From assembly GCA_963977525.1 (NCBI GenBank), contig CAXBPC010000007.1:80640-144639 (forward strand): a stretch of 64,000 nt of DNA, given 5' to 3'. How positions within the stretch are numbered: position 1 is the stretch's first letter; each line of letters begins with the position of its first letter. The notes under the pieces were generated by a model. It searched no databases. It was not told the origin of the DNA and saw only the letters and a list, made by a program, of their open reading frames with translations. This document shows, in pieces, positions 50,606 to 60,417 of this stretch. Made by a program: the position numbers and the translations under genes. The DNA is from Ancylomarina sp963977525 (GTDB lineage: Bacteria; Bacteroidota; Bacteroidia; Bacteroidales; Marinifilaceae).

Positions 50606-53600
50606 ATGTCAAGATTTCAGAAATTCAATACTATAGGAGGCTGGCTTGTTTTCGCCATTTCAGCTTTTGTTTATCTTCTTACACTTGAACCTTCCGTTAG
50701 TTTCTGGGATTGTGGAGAATTTATCACAGCAGCCTACAAATTAGAAATTGGACATCCTCCTGGAGCACCCGTATTTATGTTATTGGGACGTTTCTTCTCT
50801 CTTTTTGCTACAGATGAATCACAAGTTGCCCTAATGCTCAATAGCCTTTCGGGCTTAGCCTCTGCTGCAACAATCATGTTTCTATTTTGGAGCATTACAC
50901 ATATGGCTCGCAAGCTGGTTAAACTTGAAACAGAAGCTTACACTTCTATCCAAACATGGCAAATTTTGAGTGCCGGTTTTATTGGAGCAATGGCCTATGC
51001 TTTTTCAGATACATTTTGGTTCTCAGCAGTTGAAGCAGAAGTTTATGCTCTTTCATCTCTATTTACAGCCGTCGTATTTTGGGCTATCTTGAAATGGGAA
51101 AATGAAGCTGACTCTCCCCATTCAAATAGATGGTTAGTTCTGATTGCCTACTTAATGGGTTTATCAATTGGGGTTCACTTATTAAATCTACTAGCGATAC
51201 CAGCCATCGTCATCCTTTTTTATTTTAAAAAATATCCTGTCACTCAAAAAGGTGTTTTCATAGCACTTGCTGCTGCTATCGTGTTTTTAGCAAGTATCAT
51301 GTATTTGATTATTCCTGGAGTCGTAAAAATTGGGATCTGGTTCGAATTTGCTTTTGTAAATGGACTTTCACTCCCATTTAATTCAGGTTTACTATTCTAT
51401 TTACTACTTCTGTTCATCGGTTTAATCTTTGCGATTCGATACAGTATCAAACATCAAAAAGTTCTTTTAAACACGTTTCTTACAGTTGTCAGCGTAATTC
51501 TTATAGGTTATTCATCCTATGGTATAATCATGATTCGTGCATCAGCGAATCCAGCATTAAACCAGAATAATCCTAAAGATGTTTTCTCTCTTCTGTCCTA
51601 TCTTAACAGAGAACAATATGGATCAAATCCGTTGATTTATGGGCAGTATTTCAATGCTCCATTAAATGAAGAAAACCCTAGTTCTGTTTCAAAAAAGATT
51701 TATATCCAAAAGAATGGAAAATACGAACTCTCTTATGAGTTAGAGAAAAACAACTTTAACTCAAGTCATAAAACGCTTTTTCCTAGAATGTACACCAAAG
51801 GCATGTCGGGACGAGCTCCCGTGGAATATGCCAAATGGACAGGACTAAATCCAAAGCAAAAGGAGAAACCAAGCTTTGCGCAGAACTTAAATTTCTTCTT
51901 TTCCTATCAGGTTAACCACATGTATATTCGGTATTTCATGTGGAATTTTGCAGGACGACAAAGCGATGTTCAATCTTATGGAGATAAAACAAAAGGTGCC
52001 TGGATTTCTGGTATTCCTTTCATCGATAATCTCAGATTAGGTGATCAGTCATTGCGTTCTGATGATATGAAATCGAATAAGGCGAACAACACCTATTTCT
52101 TTCTGCCACTGATTCTTGGTCTGATGGGGATGATTTACCAATACAAGTACAGTAAAAAAGGGAAGAATGATTTCTATGTCGTTCTCCTTCTATTCCTCTT
52201 CACAGGATTGGCTATTGTTCTTTATCTAAATCAACCTCCTTTGCAGCCACGTGAACGAGACTACGCCTATGCAGGATCATTCTATGCCTTTGCCATATGG
52301 ATAGGACTAGGCGTTATGGCCTCAATAAATGGTCTCGAAAAGTATTTGAATCCAAAACTAAGTGTCATTGTAGCTTCTTCAGTTTGTTTCCTTGCCGTTC
52401 CTGTTCTATTTGCGCAACAAAATTGGGACGATCACGATCGATCTGATCGTTATTTTGCTCATGATTTAGCATACAATTATCTGAATTCTTGTGCTCCCAA
52501 TGCGATTCTATTTACCATGGGAGACAACGACACATTTCCGCTTTGGTACTTGCAAGAAGTTGAAGGCATTCGAACAGACGTTCGCGTTTGTAACCTAAGC
52601 TACCTTTCTACCGACTGGTATATCGATCAGATGAAACGAGATAATTACGAATCAAAAAGCTTACCTATTTCGATGGGGAAAGAGAAATATTTGATGGGGA
52701 ATCGTGATGTAGTCTATATTGTGGATGATCCTCGATTTGAAGCTTGGGTTAAGAAAAATAAAGGCATCAATTTAAAAGACGCTATGGAATATGTTCTTTC
52801 AGATAAAGAAAGTACAAAAACAATTTACGGTTACGATCAAAAAATCGATCACATTCCAGCTCGAGAATTTAGAATGCCAGTTGATAAACAACAGGTTTTA
52901 GCTACACAAACTGTATCTGCTAAAGATTCGGCCAATATCGTATCTCAACTGGAATGGAAGCTCGATCAGAATTTTATTGAAAAAGCAGGTTTAGCATTAT
53001 ACGATATGCTTTTGACCAACAATTGGGAACGTCCAATATATTTCTCACAAACTGTTCCTGAATCTGGCTATTATGGGCTTAAAGATTACTTTCAACTAGA
53101 AGGGCTAGCTTATCGATTGATTCCAATAAAGACAAAGAATACAACGGGTAGCATAGGACGTATCGATACCGATATTCTTTATCCAAATATGATGACAACG
53201 TTTAAGTGGGGAAACATCAATAAAACGGGGCTTTATTTAGATGAAGGTATTAAGCGAATGTGCCTAAACTTAAGGAATAATTTCCTTAGCCTTTCAAACA
53301 AGTTGATAGAACAAAACCAAGCTGAGAAAGCTATTGAAGTTTTGGATAAAAGCCGAGAATTATTTCCTAATGAGGTAAGCTCTTACGACTATATCGCATT
53401 ATTAATGGCAGAGAATTATTTGAAACTTGGCAAGCGAGAAATAGCTACGAAAATGATGAGGAAGATTCATCTTAGATTGACTCAAGAACTTGACTATTAC
53501 AATAGCATAAAACCAACCAGCCTTTCCGATTTTGTAAGATCTGGAAGAAGAAATGTAGCCTTACTTGAGGAAATGAAACGCATTACAGAATTCTACGACA

Positions 53601-53629
53601 AGGATACGGAATTAGGAATTAGGAATTAG
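50606..53629 (+). CDS. DUF2723 family membrane protein (GT-C type, probable protein O-mannosyltransferase-like)
   Basis: The start is placed at 50606 (MSRFQKFNTIGGWLVF); 1007 residues follow. The family-specific segment EPSVSFWDCGEFITAAYKLEIGHPPGAPVFMLLGR holds the acidic GT-C loop residues (D and E). A dozen or so membrane helices follow, with a late QPPLQPRERDYAYAGSFYAF motif and a soluble C-terminal half with TPR-like repeats near residues 930-980. DUF2723 proteins are abundant in Bacteroidota and are proposed to transfer sugars to exported proteins. The last six residues (ELGIRN) are encoded by the GGAATTA repeat array. Confidence 0.9.
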   Translation: MSRFQKFNTIGGWLVFAISAFVYLLTLEPSVSFWDCGEFITAAYKLEIGHPPGAPVFMLLGRFFSLFATDESQVALMLNSLSGLASAATIMFLFWSITHMARKLVKLETEAYTSIQTWQILSAGFIGAMAYAFSDTFWFSAVEAEVYALSSLFTAVVFWAILKWENEADSPHSNRWLVLIAYLMGLSIGVHLLNLLAIPAIVILFYFKKYPVTQKGVFIALAAAIVFLASIMYLIIPGVVKIGIWFEFAFVNGLSLPFNSGLLFYLLLLFIGLIFAIRYSIKHQKVLLNTFLTVVSVILIGYSSYGIIMIRASANPALNQNNPKDVFSLLSYLNREQYGSNPLIYGQYFNAPLNEENPSSVSKKIYIQKNGKYELSYELEKNNFNSSHKTLFPRMYTKGMSGRAPVEYAKWTGLNPKQKEKPSFAQNLNFFFSYQVNHMYIRYFMWNFAGRQSDVQSYGDKTKGAWISGIPFIDNLRLGDQSLRSDDMKSNKANNTYFFLPLILGLMGMIYQYKYSKKGKNDFYVVLLLFLFTGLAIVLYLNQPPLQPRERDYAYAGSFYAFAIWIGLGVMASINGLEKYLNPKLSVIVASSVCFLAVPVLFAQQNWDDHDRSDRYFAHDLAYNYLNSCAPNAILFTMGDNDTFPLWYLQEVEGIRTDVRVCNLSYLSTDWYIDQMKRDNYESKSLPISMGKEKYLMGNRDVVYIVDDPRFEAWVKKNKGINLKDAMEYVLSDKESTKTIYGYDQKIDHIPAREFRMPVDKQQVLATQTVSAKDSANIVSQLEWKLDQNFIEKAGLALYDMLLTNNWERPIYFSQTVPESGYYGLKDYFQLEGLAYRLIPIKTKNTTGSIGRIDTDILYPNMMTTFKWGNINKTGLYLDEGIKRMCLNLRNNFLSLSNKLIEQNQAEKAIEVLDKSRELFPNEVSSYDYIALLMAENYLKLGKREIATKMMRKIHLRLTQELDYYNSIKPTSLSDFVRSGRRNVALLEEMKRITEFYDKDTELGIRN

Positions 53630-53663
53630 GAATTAGGAATTAGGAATTAGGAATTAGGAATTA
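53608..53663 (+). repeat. Tandem GGAATTA heptanucleotide array over the stop codon of the DUF2723 gene
   Basis: Eight perfect copies of GGAATTA run from 53608 to 53663, followed by GGAAAAT. The first two units encode the final ELGIRN and the stop. Because seven is not a multiple of three and the array reads through to TAG within 21 bases, unit gain or loss would not extend the protein. Confidence 0.95.
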
Positions 53664-53860
53664 GGAAAATTAAAAAACTGCTTTGGGTAAAACTTTAATT
53701 TATGATGATAATCTTGATTTATAATTCATTCCCTATGACTATCAGGATCGCAATTATTAATAAGACTAATTTACAAACTAGTTGTAATTAAGTATATTAA
53801 ACAAGATGTGGCAAATTTAGAAGAAGTTCTTACTTTTGAAACTCTAAAACTATACTATTC

Positions 53861-54472
53861 ATGCGATTTGTTGGCATACCACATTTTCTTAAAAAGCTAT
53901 TTCCTAGTTTGACTTGGGACTACAATACTGGTGAGAAAGTAGTGTATATCACTTTTGATGATGGTCCGATTCCCCAATCAACAGCTTGGACTTTAAAACT
54001 TCTTAAGGAGAAAAATGTGAAAGCAACTTTCTTTTGTGTGGGCGATAATGTGAAAAAATACCCTGAAATCTACCAAGAAATATTAAACGAAGGCCATGCC
54101 GTAGGTAATCACACCCATAACCATTTAAGAGGCTTTACTAATCAAACACAAAGCTATGTTGACAATGTAAAGTTGGCAAGTCAATACATCGATTCTAAGC
54201 TATTCCGTCCCCCTTACGGGATGATAAAACGTTCACAGATTAAAAGGCTTTTAAAGGATTATAAAATCATCATGTGGGATGTTCTTAGTGAAGATTATCG
54301 CCAAGATATTACTCCTGAGTCTTGCTATAAAGCTGTTCTTAAAAATATCCGCCCTGGATCAATAATTCTATTCCACAATCACGTGAAATCTGAAAAGAAC
54401 ATGCGTTATGCCCTCCCTCGTTTAATTGATGAACTAAAGAAGCAGGGCTATCAATTTGGGGTTTGCAAATAA
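53861..54472 (+). CDS. Polysaccharide deacetylase (NodB family)
   Basis: The 203-residue protein has the NodB core: the catalytic/metal aspartates in YITFDDGPIP, the metal-binding histidines in GNHTHNHLRG, FRPPYGMIKRS and the late HNHV. It removes acetyl groups from a chitin-like or peptidoglycan-type polymer. No signal peptide is evident, although the first 15 residues (MRFVGIPHFLKKLFP) may be a membrane-associated helix. It stands alone. Confidence 0.92.
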   Translation: MRFVGIPHFLKKLFPSLTWDYNTGEKVVYITFDDGPIPQSTAWTLKLLKEKNVKATFFCVGDNVKKYPEIYQEILNEGHAVGNHTHNHLRGFTNQTQSYVDNVKLASQYIDSKLFRPPYGMIKRSQIKRLLKDYKIIMWDVLSEDYRQDITPESCYKAVLKNIRPGSIILFHNHVKSEKNMRYALPRLIDELKKQGYQFGVCK

Positions 54473-54577
54473 GATTAATCAACTTGACAAACTTGACATA
54501 TAAATATGTTTTGTTTTTAATCTATCTTCGGCGATCTATTCCTCCAGTACAGTATTATTTATAATATATCGATTAAT

Positions 54578-56515
54578 ATGGCCAAATTCCATTTCATTAT
54601 AATATTCTCAATATTTCTTTCTTGTAACTCTTTTGCTCAGACAATTATAACTGGCAAAATTTCCGATCAAACCAACCAAGTATTGCCTGGAAGCAGTGTT
54701 TATATAAAAGGCAGTTATATTGGTACAGTCAGCAATAGTCAAGGTAATTTTAATATAAAAATCCCCAAGATCTATCAGTCTAGCAAACTAAGCATTAGCA
54801 GCATTGGGTATCAAACTAAAGAGGTTAGCTTAAATAAATTGATAACTCCCCTATTTGTAAAACTACAAAAGGATACTGCTCAAATAAACGAGGTGTTGGT
54901 TATGCCTAAGGACACATTGCTTGCTCTACTACGACGAGCATATGGGAAAATTAAAGATAACTACCCCGATGTTGATACCCGAATGAAAGGTTTCTACAGA
55001 GAATCGTATTATAATCCTGACAAAAATGAGTATTTGTATTTCGGAGAAGCTATAGTTGATGTCTTTAAAACCCCATATAATAACACTTCTGAAGGTCAAG
55101 TTAAAGTTGTAGAGAGTCGGATGAATAAACATCCCTTATACCACAATTACAGTTCAGTAATGTGGTATGGAGGCTTGCATTTTCCATTAACATCGGATGA
55201 TGTCAAACGTCGAGCATCATATTTATCACCCAATGATTTTAAAAAGTATGACTACAGTATCTATAAAGATAAACTAGATAACCAACCTGTATATCGAATA
55301 GAGTATACGCCTAAAGAGAATAAAAAAGCAAGCTATAAGGGAAAATTTTATTTGGATATAATTTCTTTGGCCTATTTATATTGCGAGAGAACTTATACCG
55401 ATTATGGTCTCGAAAAAAGAAATAAATCCTTATCTCTTCACGGACTTAGTGTTACACAAAGAACAAAACGATTAAAATACAAATACTGGAATGGAAAATA
55501 CTACTTTTCCTATATCTCTGACACAGAAAATCTTTACAATACAAAGACACAATCCGATTTAATTCAATATAACGAATATCTTACTACAGATATTAACTCA
55601 AAAGATGCCAAACCCATCCCATTTGCAGAGCAAGCAGAATTAAGAGATGTATTTTATTTAAAAGCTAAAGATATTAAAGAATCTAACTGGCAAGATCAAA
55701 CACTTATTCAAGCAGATAGTTCATTAACTAAACTAATGGAATATAGCCCCAACGAGTCAGAATCATTATTGCACAAGGAACATAAGCTCCCAAAGGGCTA
55801 TCAGTTTAAGCAGAAACTAATGAAAGTTCTCACCAACATCTATACAGATATTTACATTGGAGCAAAATCGAACATATCTATAGCCCCAGCAAACATTATC
55901 TACTCTCCTTCCCCTGATTTATCATTTAATAAATCAATTGATACTAATAACAATCAGGAATTATCTTGGGGAATAAAAATCGGCTACAAGCTAAATTCTC
56001 ATTTTGACATCAACTATGATTGGCAAGAAGCTATTGGCAAAAACATATCTAAATTAGAATCATTAGGGCTTGCATACGAAACCCCCATTATTAATAGAGG
56101 GCGTCAATTGTTGCTGATGTGTGGTGTCAATTATTTCTTTTCTCAGGAAGGCATTCATGTTGGAGATTTTAAATCAGCATCTAACTTTAAAGCTGGGGGT
56201 AAAAAGTTTAATGCTGATAAAATTGCTTTGTATGTTGGACAGAAAAAACAAGGTGTTTCTTTTGACTTAGGCTTAAGAAGCAAACTGAAAAAATTCTATA
56301 GTCTTTTTGTAATGGGAGGCTATCAATTCAACTTACAGGAGCAAGACCGTTTGTTTATTCAAGAGAAATCAGGCTTCTTTCTTACTCGTAAAAAAGCTAA
56401 CATTTCGCTGAAGAATTCTTCAATCAAATATTTTGAGGATGGTGTACAAACTTCAACAACAAGCTTCGATACAGATAACTTTAATTTAAAAGTTGGTATA
56501 AGGGTTATGCTTTAG
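54578..56515 (+). CDS. Outer-membrane protein with CarboxypepD_reg-like domain
   Basis: The 645-residue product has a signal peptide (FHFIIIFSIFLSCNSFAQ) followed by a carboxypeptidase-regulatory-like (TonB-receptor-type) beta domain (TIITGKISDQTNQVLPGSSV...SSIGYQTKEV). The rest has long beta-rich segments ending in strands such as FNLKVGIRVML, suggesting a membrane barrel. It resembles DUF5686-like Bacteroidota proteins, but I cannot assign a named family. No TonB plug domain is seen. Confidence 0.72.
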   Translation: MAKFHFIIIFSIFLSCNSFAQTIITGKISDQTNQVLPGSSVYIKGSYIGTVSNSQGNFNIKIPKIYQSSKLSISSIGYQTKEVSLNKLITPLFVKLQKDTAQINEVLVMPKDTLLALLRRAYGKIKDNYPDVDTRMKGFYRESYYNPDKNEYLYFGEAIVDVFKTPYNNTSEGQVKVVESRMNKHPLYHNYSSVMWYGGLHFPLTSDDVKRRASYLSPNDFKKYDYSIYKDKLDNQPVYRIEYTPKENKKASYKGKFYLDIISLAYLYCERTYTDYGLEKRNKSLSLHGLSVTQRTKRLKYKYWNGKYYFSYISDTENLYNTKTQSDLIQYNEYLTTDINSKDAKPIPFAEQAELRDVFYLKAKDIKESNWQDQTLIQADSSLTKLMEYSPNESESLLHKEHKLPKGYQFKQKLMKVLTNIYTDIYIGAKSNISIAPANIIYSPSPDLSFNKSIDTNNNQELSWGIKIGYKLNSHFDINYDWQEAIGKNISKLESLGLAYETPIINRGRQLLLMCGVNYFFSQEGIHVGDFKSASNFKAGGKKFNADKIALYVGQKKQGVSFDLGLRSKLKKFYSLFVMGGYQFNLQEQDRLFIQEKSGFFLTRKKANISLKNSSIKYFEDGVQTSTTSFDTDNFNLKVGIRVML

Positions 56516-56537
56516 AATGAAATCGCCAAATACTAAG

Positions 56538-56569
56538 AAAGAGCAGAAACCTTAAAGTTCCTGCTCTTT
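56538..56569. terminator. Bidirectional terminator between the CarboxypepD_reg gene and prfB
   Basis: AAAGAGCAG pairs with CTGCTCTTT across a loop with further GAAAC/GTTC pairing. It serves the two convergent genes. Confidence 0.85.
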
Positions 56570-56593
56570 ATATATCTATTTCAACGAACTGAA

Positions 56594-57695
56594 TTAGTCA
56601 TCTTTAGTCTCTCCTCCAAACTCCATTAAATAGGCTTTGATAAAACCATCCAAATCACCATCCAAAACAGCCTGTACATTTGAGGTTTCGTGACCTGTAC
56701 GAACATCTTTCACCATTTTGTAGGGTTGCATCACGTAAGAACGAATTTGTGATCCCCATTCTATTTTTTTCTTGGACCCTTCAATCTTGTCAAGCTTTTC
56801 CTGACGCTTACGCAATTCAAGCTCATAAAGCTGCGATTTAAGCAAGCGTAAAGCATTCTCCCTATTTCCGTGCTGAGAACGGGTTTCGGTGTTCTCTATA
56901 ATTATGCCAGTGGGTGCATGTCGCACTCGAACGCCTGTCTCCACCTTGTTCACATTCTGACCACCTGCTCCACCCGATCGGAACGTGTCCCAAGAAATAT
57001 CTGCAGGGTTAATTTGAATGTCTATCGTATCATCGATAGCAGGGTAAACATAGACAGAAGCAAAGGTTGTCATTCGCTTATTGGCCGCATTAAAGGGCGA
57101 CAAACGCACCAAGCGATGCACGCCACTCTCCGATTTTAAGAAACCAAAAGCAAAATCGCCCTCAAATTCCAGAGTTGCCGATTTAATTCCGGCCTCATCG
57201 CCTTCCTGATACTCAAGTTGACGAACCTTATACCCATTGGCCTCACCGTAGCGCAAGTACATGCGATAAAGCATACCAGCCCAATCTAAACTCTCTGTTC
57301 CACCTGCTCCAGAATTGATCTTTAGTATTGCACCAAAATGATCTTCCTCCTTACGAAGCATGTTCTTAAGTTCCAAGGCATCAAGCAGCTTTATGCCCAA
57401 AGCGTATTGTTCATCTACATCTTCAGGTTCAGCTTCGCCTTCTTTAGCAAACTCATATAGAACCTGCAAATCATCCTCGGCAGCTTTAACTTCATCGTAT
57501 GAATCAACCCACGATTTTAGAACTTTTATTTTCTTCATTTGCAACTCAGCCTCTTTGGGATTATCCCAAAACCCAGGAACCTGAGTTCGCAAATTTTCTT
57601 CTTGTATCTGAATTAATTTGGCATCAATGTCAAAGATACCTCCTCAACGCAATCGTGCGCTCCGCTAAATCTTTTAGCTGGTCATTTGTTATCAT
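56594..57695 (-). CDS. prfB: Peptide chain release factor 2, with programmed +1 frameshift
   Basis: The gene is read in two frames. Codons from ATG at 57695 encode 21 residues (MITNDQLKDLAERTIALRRY, then L) to an in-frame UGA. The ribosome then slips one base to read GAC at 57631-57629 and continues to 56594, giving 366 residues, equal to the usual RF2 length. The slip site is CUU-UGA-C preceded by an AGGAGG sequence at 57644-57639, the known RF2 autoregulatory signal. RF2 motifs SPFNAANKR and SGGAGGQNVNK (GGQ) are present. The product terminates translation at UGA and UAA. Confidence 0.97.
57629..57644 (-). promoter_or_regulatory. RF2 programmed frameshift site
   Basis: Minus-strand sequence AGGAGGTATCTTTGAC combines an internal Shine-Dalgarno-like AGGAGG, the slippery CTT codon and the TGA-C stop. 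Low RF2 favours the shift, so RF2 controls its own synthesis. Confidence 0.95.
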
Positions 57696-57828
57696 GTGTA
57701 TGTAATTTTATAATCGAAATCAAAGTTAACAAATTCAAAATAGAGTAATAAGGTTAAAGGATAAAGATATAAGGTTAAAGTTTGAGTGAATGAAATGTAA
57801 GTCAAAAATGAAGATGTGAAACGTAATT

Positions 57829-58071
57829 TTAAGGCACAGGATCGTGTCCGTGTCCGCCCCAAGGGTTGCAGGATATAATTCGTTTTATAGCTAGGTAAGT
57901 TCCTTTAAAAGGGCCATGAGTCTTTAATGCTTGCATCGCATAAGTTGAGCAAGAAGGTGTGTAGCGACAAGCAGATGGGGTCATGGGAGAAATAAACGCC
58001 TGATAAAACCTAATCGGTAGTATCATGATGAAGAGAATCGCTTTTTTTAATGCTTGCAGTATACTTGTCAT
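57829..58071 (-). CDS. yidD: Membrane protein insertion efficiency factor YidD
   Basis: Starting at 58071 (MTSILQALKKAILF) the product has 80 residues. YidD hallmarks are FYQAFISPMTPSACRYTPSCSTYAMQAL and CNPWGGHGHDPVP, with the three conserved cysteines. It associates with YidC to aid membrane protein insertion. Its start overlaps the end of rnpA by about 60 bases, as in many genomes where rnpA and yidD are adjacent. Confidence 0.93.
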   Translation of the reverse strand: MTSILQALKKAILFIMILPIRFYQAFISPMTPSACRYTPSCSTYAMQALKTHGPFKGTYLAIKRIISCNPWGGHGHDPVP

Positions 58072-58456
58072 ATTCGGTTCCAATTCGCCTAAGAGCTTTT
58101 ACGAGTTTCGTATCCATCTCGGCTGTTTTCAGAATGGTTTTAGGCAAATATACAATCATAAATGAGATCTGAGCCTGTCTTTCATTCAAATCGCTATAAA
58201 GCAAGTGCTTATTCAGCCTGTATATTTCTCGTATTCTACGCTTCAACAAATTACGCTTAACAGCATGTTTGAAACTCCTTTTGGTAACCGTAATAGCAAC
58301 CTGAGCAGGAAAATCTACATTAAGTGGTGTACTTTTCCATACAATACGAAAAGGATAGCACGTAAAACCCATACCGTCTTCAAATAAGCTACTGATACGC
58401 TTCCTGTGACAAAGGCGTTCATCTTTTGTAAAGCTATATTTTATCTGATCGGCCAT
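58010..58456 (-). CDS. rnpA: Ribonuclease P protein component
   Basis: The start is set at 58456 (MADQIKYSFTKDERL, 148 residues); a frame from 58525 adds 23 residues with no family support. The RNR signature AVKRNLLKRRIREIYR is present, together with VTKRSFKHAV. RnpA is the protein subunit of RNase P for tRNA 5' maturation. It lies between hemD and yidD. Confidence 0.95.
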   Translation of the reverse strand: MADQIKYSFTKDERLCHRKRISSLFEDGMGFTCYPFRIVWKSTPLNVDFPAQVAITVTKRSFKHAVKRNLLKRRIREIYRLNKHLLYSDLNERQAQISFMIVYLPKTILKTAEMDTKLVKALRRIGTEYDKYTASIKKSDSLHHDTTD

Positions 58457-58547
58457 GAATGATGATTGTGGGGAAATAAAAAAGGGGAAAGAATCTTTCC
58501 CCAATTTGTTTTGAAGAGATCTCACTTAAAGATCAACTTGCAATATT

Positions 58548-59306
58548 TTACTTGTCTTTGTTCTCTTTATTGTACGTTTTAATGTACTGATCCAAAGCCA
58601 TTGTCATAGACGGTGCTTGTGGCATTGGTGCTTGAATATCAAGACGAAGATCAGCATCTTTTACAGCTTTTGAAGTTGCAGGACCAAATGCAGCAATCAC
58701 GGTACCATCCTGAGAAAATTCAGGGTAGTTTTGCATTAAAGATTTGATACCTGAAGGGCTATAAAAAGCAAGGATATCGTAATTTACATCAGCTAAGTCA
58801 GATAAATCGCTGCTTACTGTTTTGTAAAGAATAGCCTTTGTGTACTTAATTTTACTCTTATTCAACAAAGCAGGAATTGATTGCTTGTGAATATCAGAAA
58901 GAGGTAATAAAAACTTCTCTTTCTTGTGCTTAACGATAGTATCAATTAGATCTTCGAAAACTCGAATTCCGAAGAAAATTTTTCTCTTACGGTACACGAT
59001 GTATTTCTGAAGATAGAAAGCAGTCGATTCAGAAATACAGAAATATTTCATATCATCTGGAACCGTAACACGCATTTCTTCAGCTATTCTAAAGAAATGA
59101 TCAATAGCTGTCCTACTGGTAAATATTACTGCAGTATGGTCAAGAATATTGATTCTCTCTTGTCTAAATTCTTTAGCACTTATACCTTCAATTTGAATGA
59201 AAGGGCGAAAATCAATTTTTAAGTTGTATTTTTCTGCCAGATCGAAATAAGGCGATTTTTCCGTTTGGGGTTTCGGTTGCGAAACTAATATTGTTTTGAT
59301 TTTCAA
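58548..59306 (-). CDS. hemD: Uroporphyrinogen-III synthase
   Basis: The 252-residue protein closes the tetrapyrrole ring in haem and B12 precursor synthesis. The family is divergent in sequence. Supporting segments are KTILVSQPKPQTEKSPYFDLAEKY, HTAVIFTSRTAIDHFF and the C-terminal YDILAFYSPSGIKSLMQNYPEF with GTVIAAFGPATSKAVKDADL. It is downstream of a DUF4271 gene and upstream of rnpA, an order common in Bacteroidota. Confidence 0.9.
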   Translation of the reverse strand: MKIKTILVSQPKPQTEKSPYFDLAEKYNLKIDFRPFIQIEGISAKEFRQERINILDHTAVIFTSRTAIDHFFRIAEEMRVTVPDDMKYFCISESTAFYLQKYIVYRKRKIFFGIRVFEDLIDTIVKHKKEKFLLPLSDIHKQSIPALLNKSKIKYTKAILYKTVSSDLSDLADVNYDILAFYSPSGIKSLMQNYPEFSQDGTVIAAFGPATSKAVKDADLRLDIQAPMPQAPSMTMALDQYIKTYNKENKDK

Positions 59307-59350
59307 GGCGATATTCTTTAATTAAAACATTATTTTCCACTCTATTATTC

Positions 59351-60283
59351 CTATCCTACTAATAATTTATAAATCATCAGTAAAGGGAATATTTCCAGAG
59401 CGCAAAGATACAAAATCATATAAAATATCGAAACATGTTTGCGGAATAATATTTTTAACCCACGTGCTATTCTTAAAACATAGAAGAAGGAAATCATAAA
59501 AACCCCAATGTACATAAGCCATTCCACAGCAAAAGGCTGAACAAAAGGTAAAGCAATAATCACTGGAAAAAGGAATAATCCAAGGTTTTTATTGTACAGA
59601 AAAGTTGTAAAAAGGTATTCTTTACTCTCATTATTCCCCTTAAAAACATAGCCTAAACCGCTAACAACGACAACTTTTCCAATATATAGGATGAACACTC
59701 CTAACAATATAAAAGCGAACTCTTTAAAGCCATACTCTTGAACAGAGGAAATTGAATTATGATTTAAAATATTTATTGCAAACAAGGAAATATTCACAAC
59801 AAACAGAATATTGATAATCGCAGAACCTTTTATCATGTTGATATTCTTCTCAAGAAAAAGATTATTGGCAGTATGGGAATTGAAAATTGATTCTACAAGC
59901 TTTGATAAATACTTACCAAACAGAAACTTAACTAATGCTAGGAGAAATAATGAAAACAAGATAACACCTACAAACCAATCGTTGCCATAACCAATATTTT
60001 GAAATCGAGTTATCGCATCTCCTCCAAACTTAGGCTCTTGCCTTACTATACCTTGATGCAAGCTATCAACTGTTACAATTGTATCGTTTACCGTAAGACT
60101 TGAATCTCTTTTTATAGAATCAGAATCTAAAAAGTCCTGCTTAATATTTAGAGAGTCCATGGATGTGGATTTATTGACTGTATCTCCTTGAACATTGCTA
60201 CTTGTATAACTCTCCAATGATTTGGTAGTATCAACAAGCGTGTCATTAAATAAAATATAATCAGGGAAATAGTTACTCTTCAT
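59351..60283 (-). CDS. DUF4271 membrane protein
   Basis: The 310-residue protein has an N-terminal serine/aspartate-rich region and then about seven membrane helices (from residue 100). It matches the DUF4271 family, found in Bacteroidota next to hemD. Its function is unknown. A -7-like TATATTTG on the minus strand at 60324-60317 may start the DUF4271-hemD-rnpA-yidD transcript, but no good -33 is seen. Confidence 0.85.
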   Translation of the reverse strand: MKSNYFPDYILFNDTLVDTTKSLESYTSSNVQGDTVNKSTSMDSLNIKQDFLDSDSIKRDSSLTVNDTIVTVDSLHQGIVRQEPKFGGDAITRFQNIGYGNDWFVGVILFSLFLLALVKFLFGKYLSKLVESIFNSHTANNLFLEKNINMIKGSAIINILFVVNISLFAINILNHNSISSVQEYGFKEFAFILLGVFILYIGKVVVVSGLGYVFKGNNESKEYLFTTFLYNKNLGLFLFPVIIALPFVQPFAVEWLMYIGVFMISFFYVLRIARGLKILFRKHVSIFYMILYLCALEIFPLLMIYKLLVG

Positions 60284-60417
60284 AGTTAAATAAGGTCTAT
60301 CAGGATTATGATTTCACAAATATACGGGAATAAAAGAAATCTGAATCCTGAAACAGTGCGATAGATAGATTTTTCATTCGAAGTTCACCCAGTCAACTTT
60401 TAAACAAGGGACTTCTA

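Noticed and set aside
53608..53663. Heptanucleotide array as a CRISPR array or phase-variation switch
   Set aside because: There are no spacers, and all frames reach a TAG within the repeat, so unit changes do not switch the protein.
57630..57632. In-frame TGA near the start of prfB as a sequencing error or inactivating mutation
   Set aside because: The context AGGAGG-TAT-CTT-TGA-C is the known RF2 frameshift signal and the joined product has normal length.
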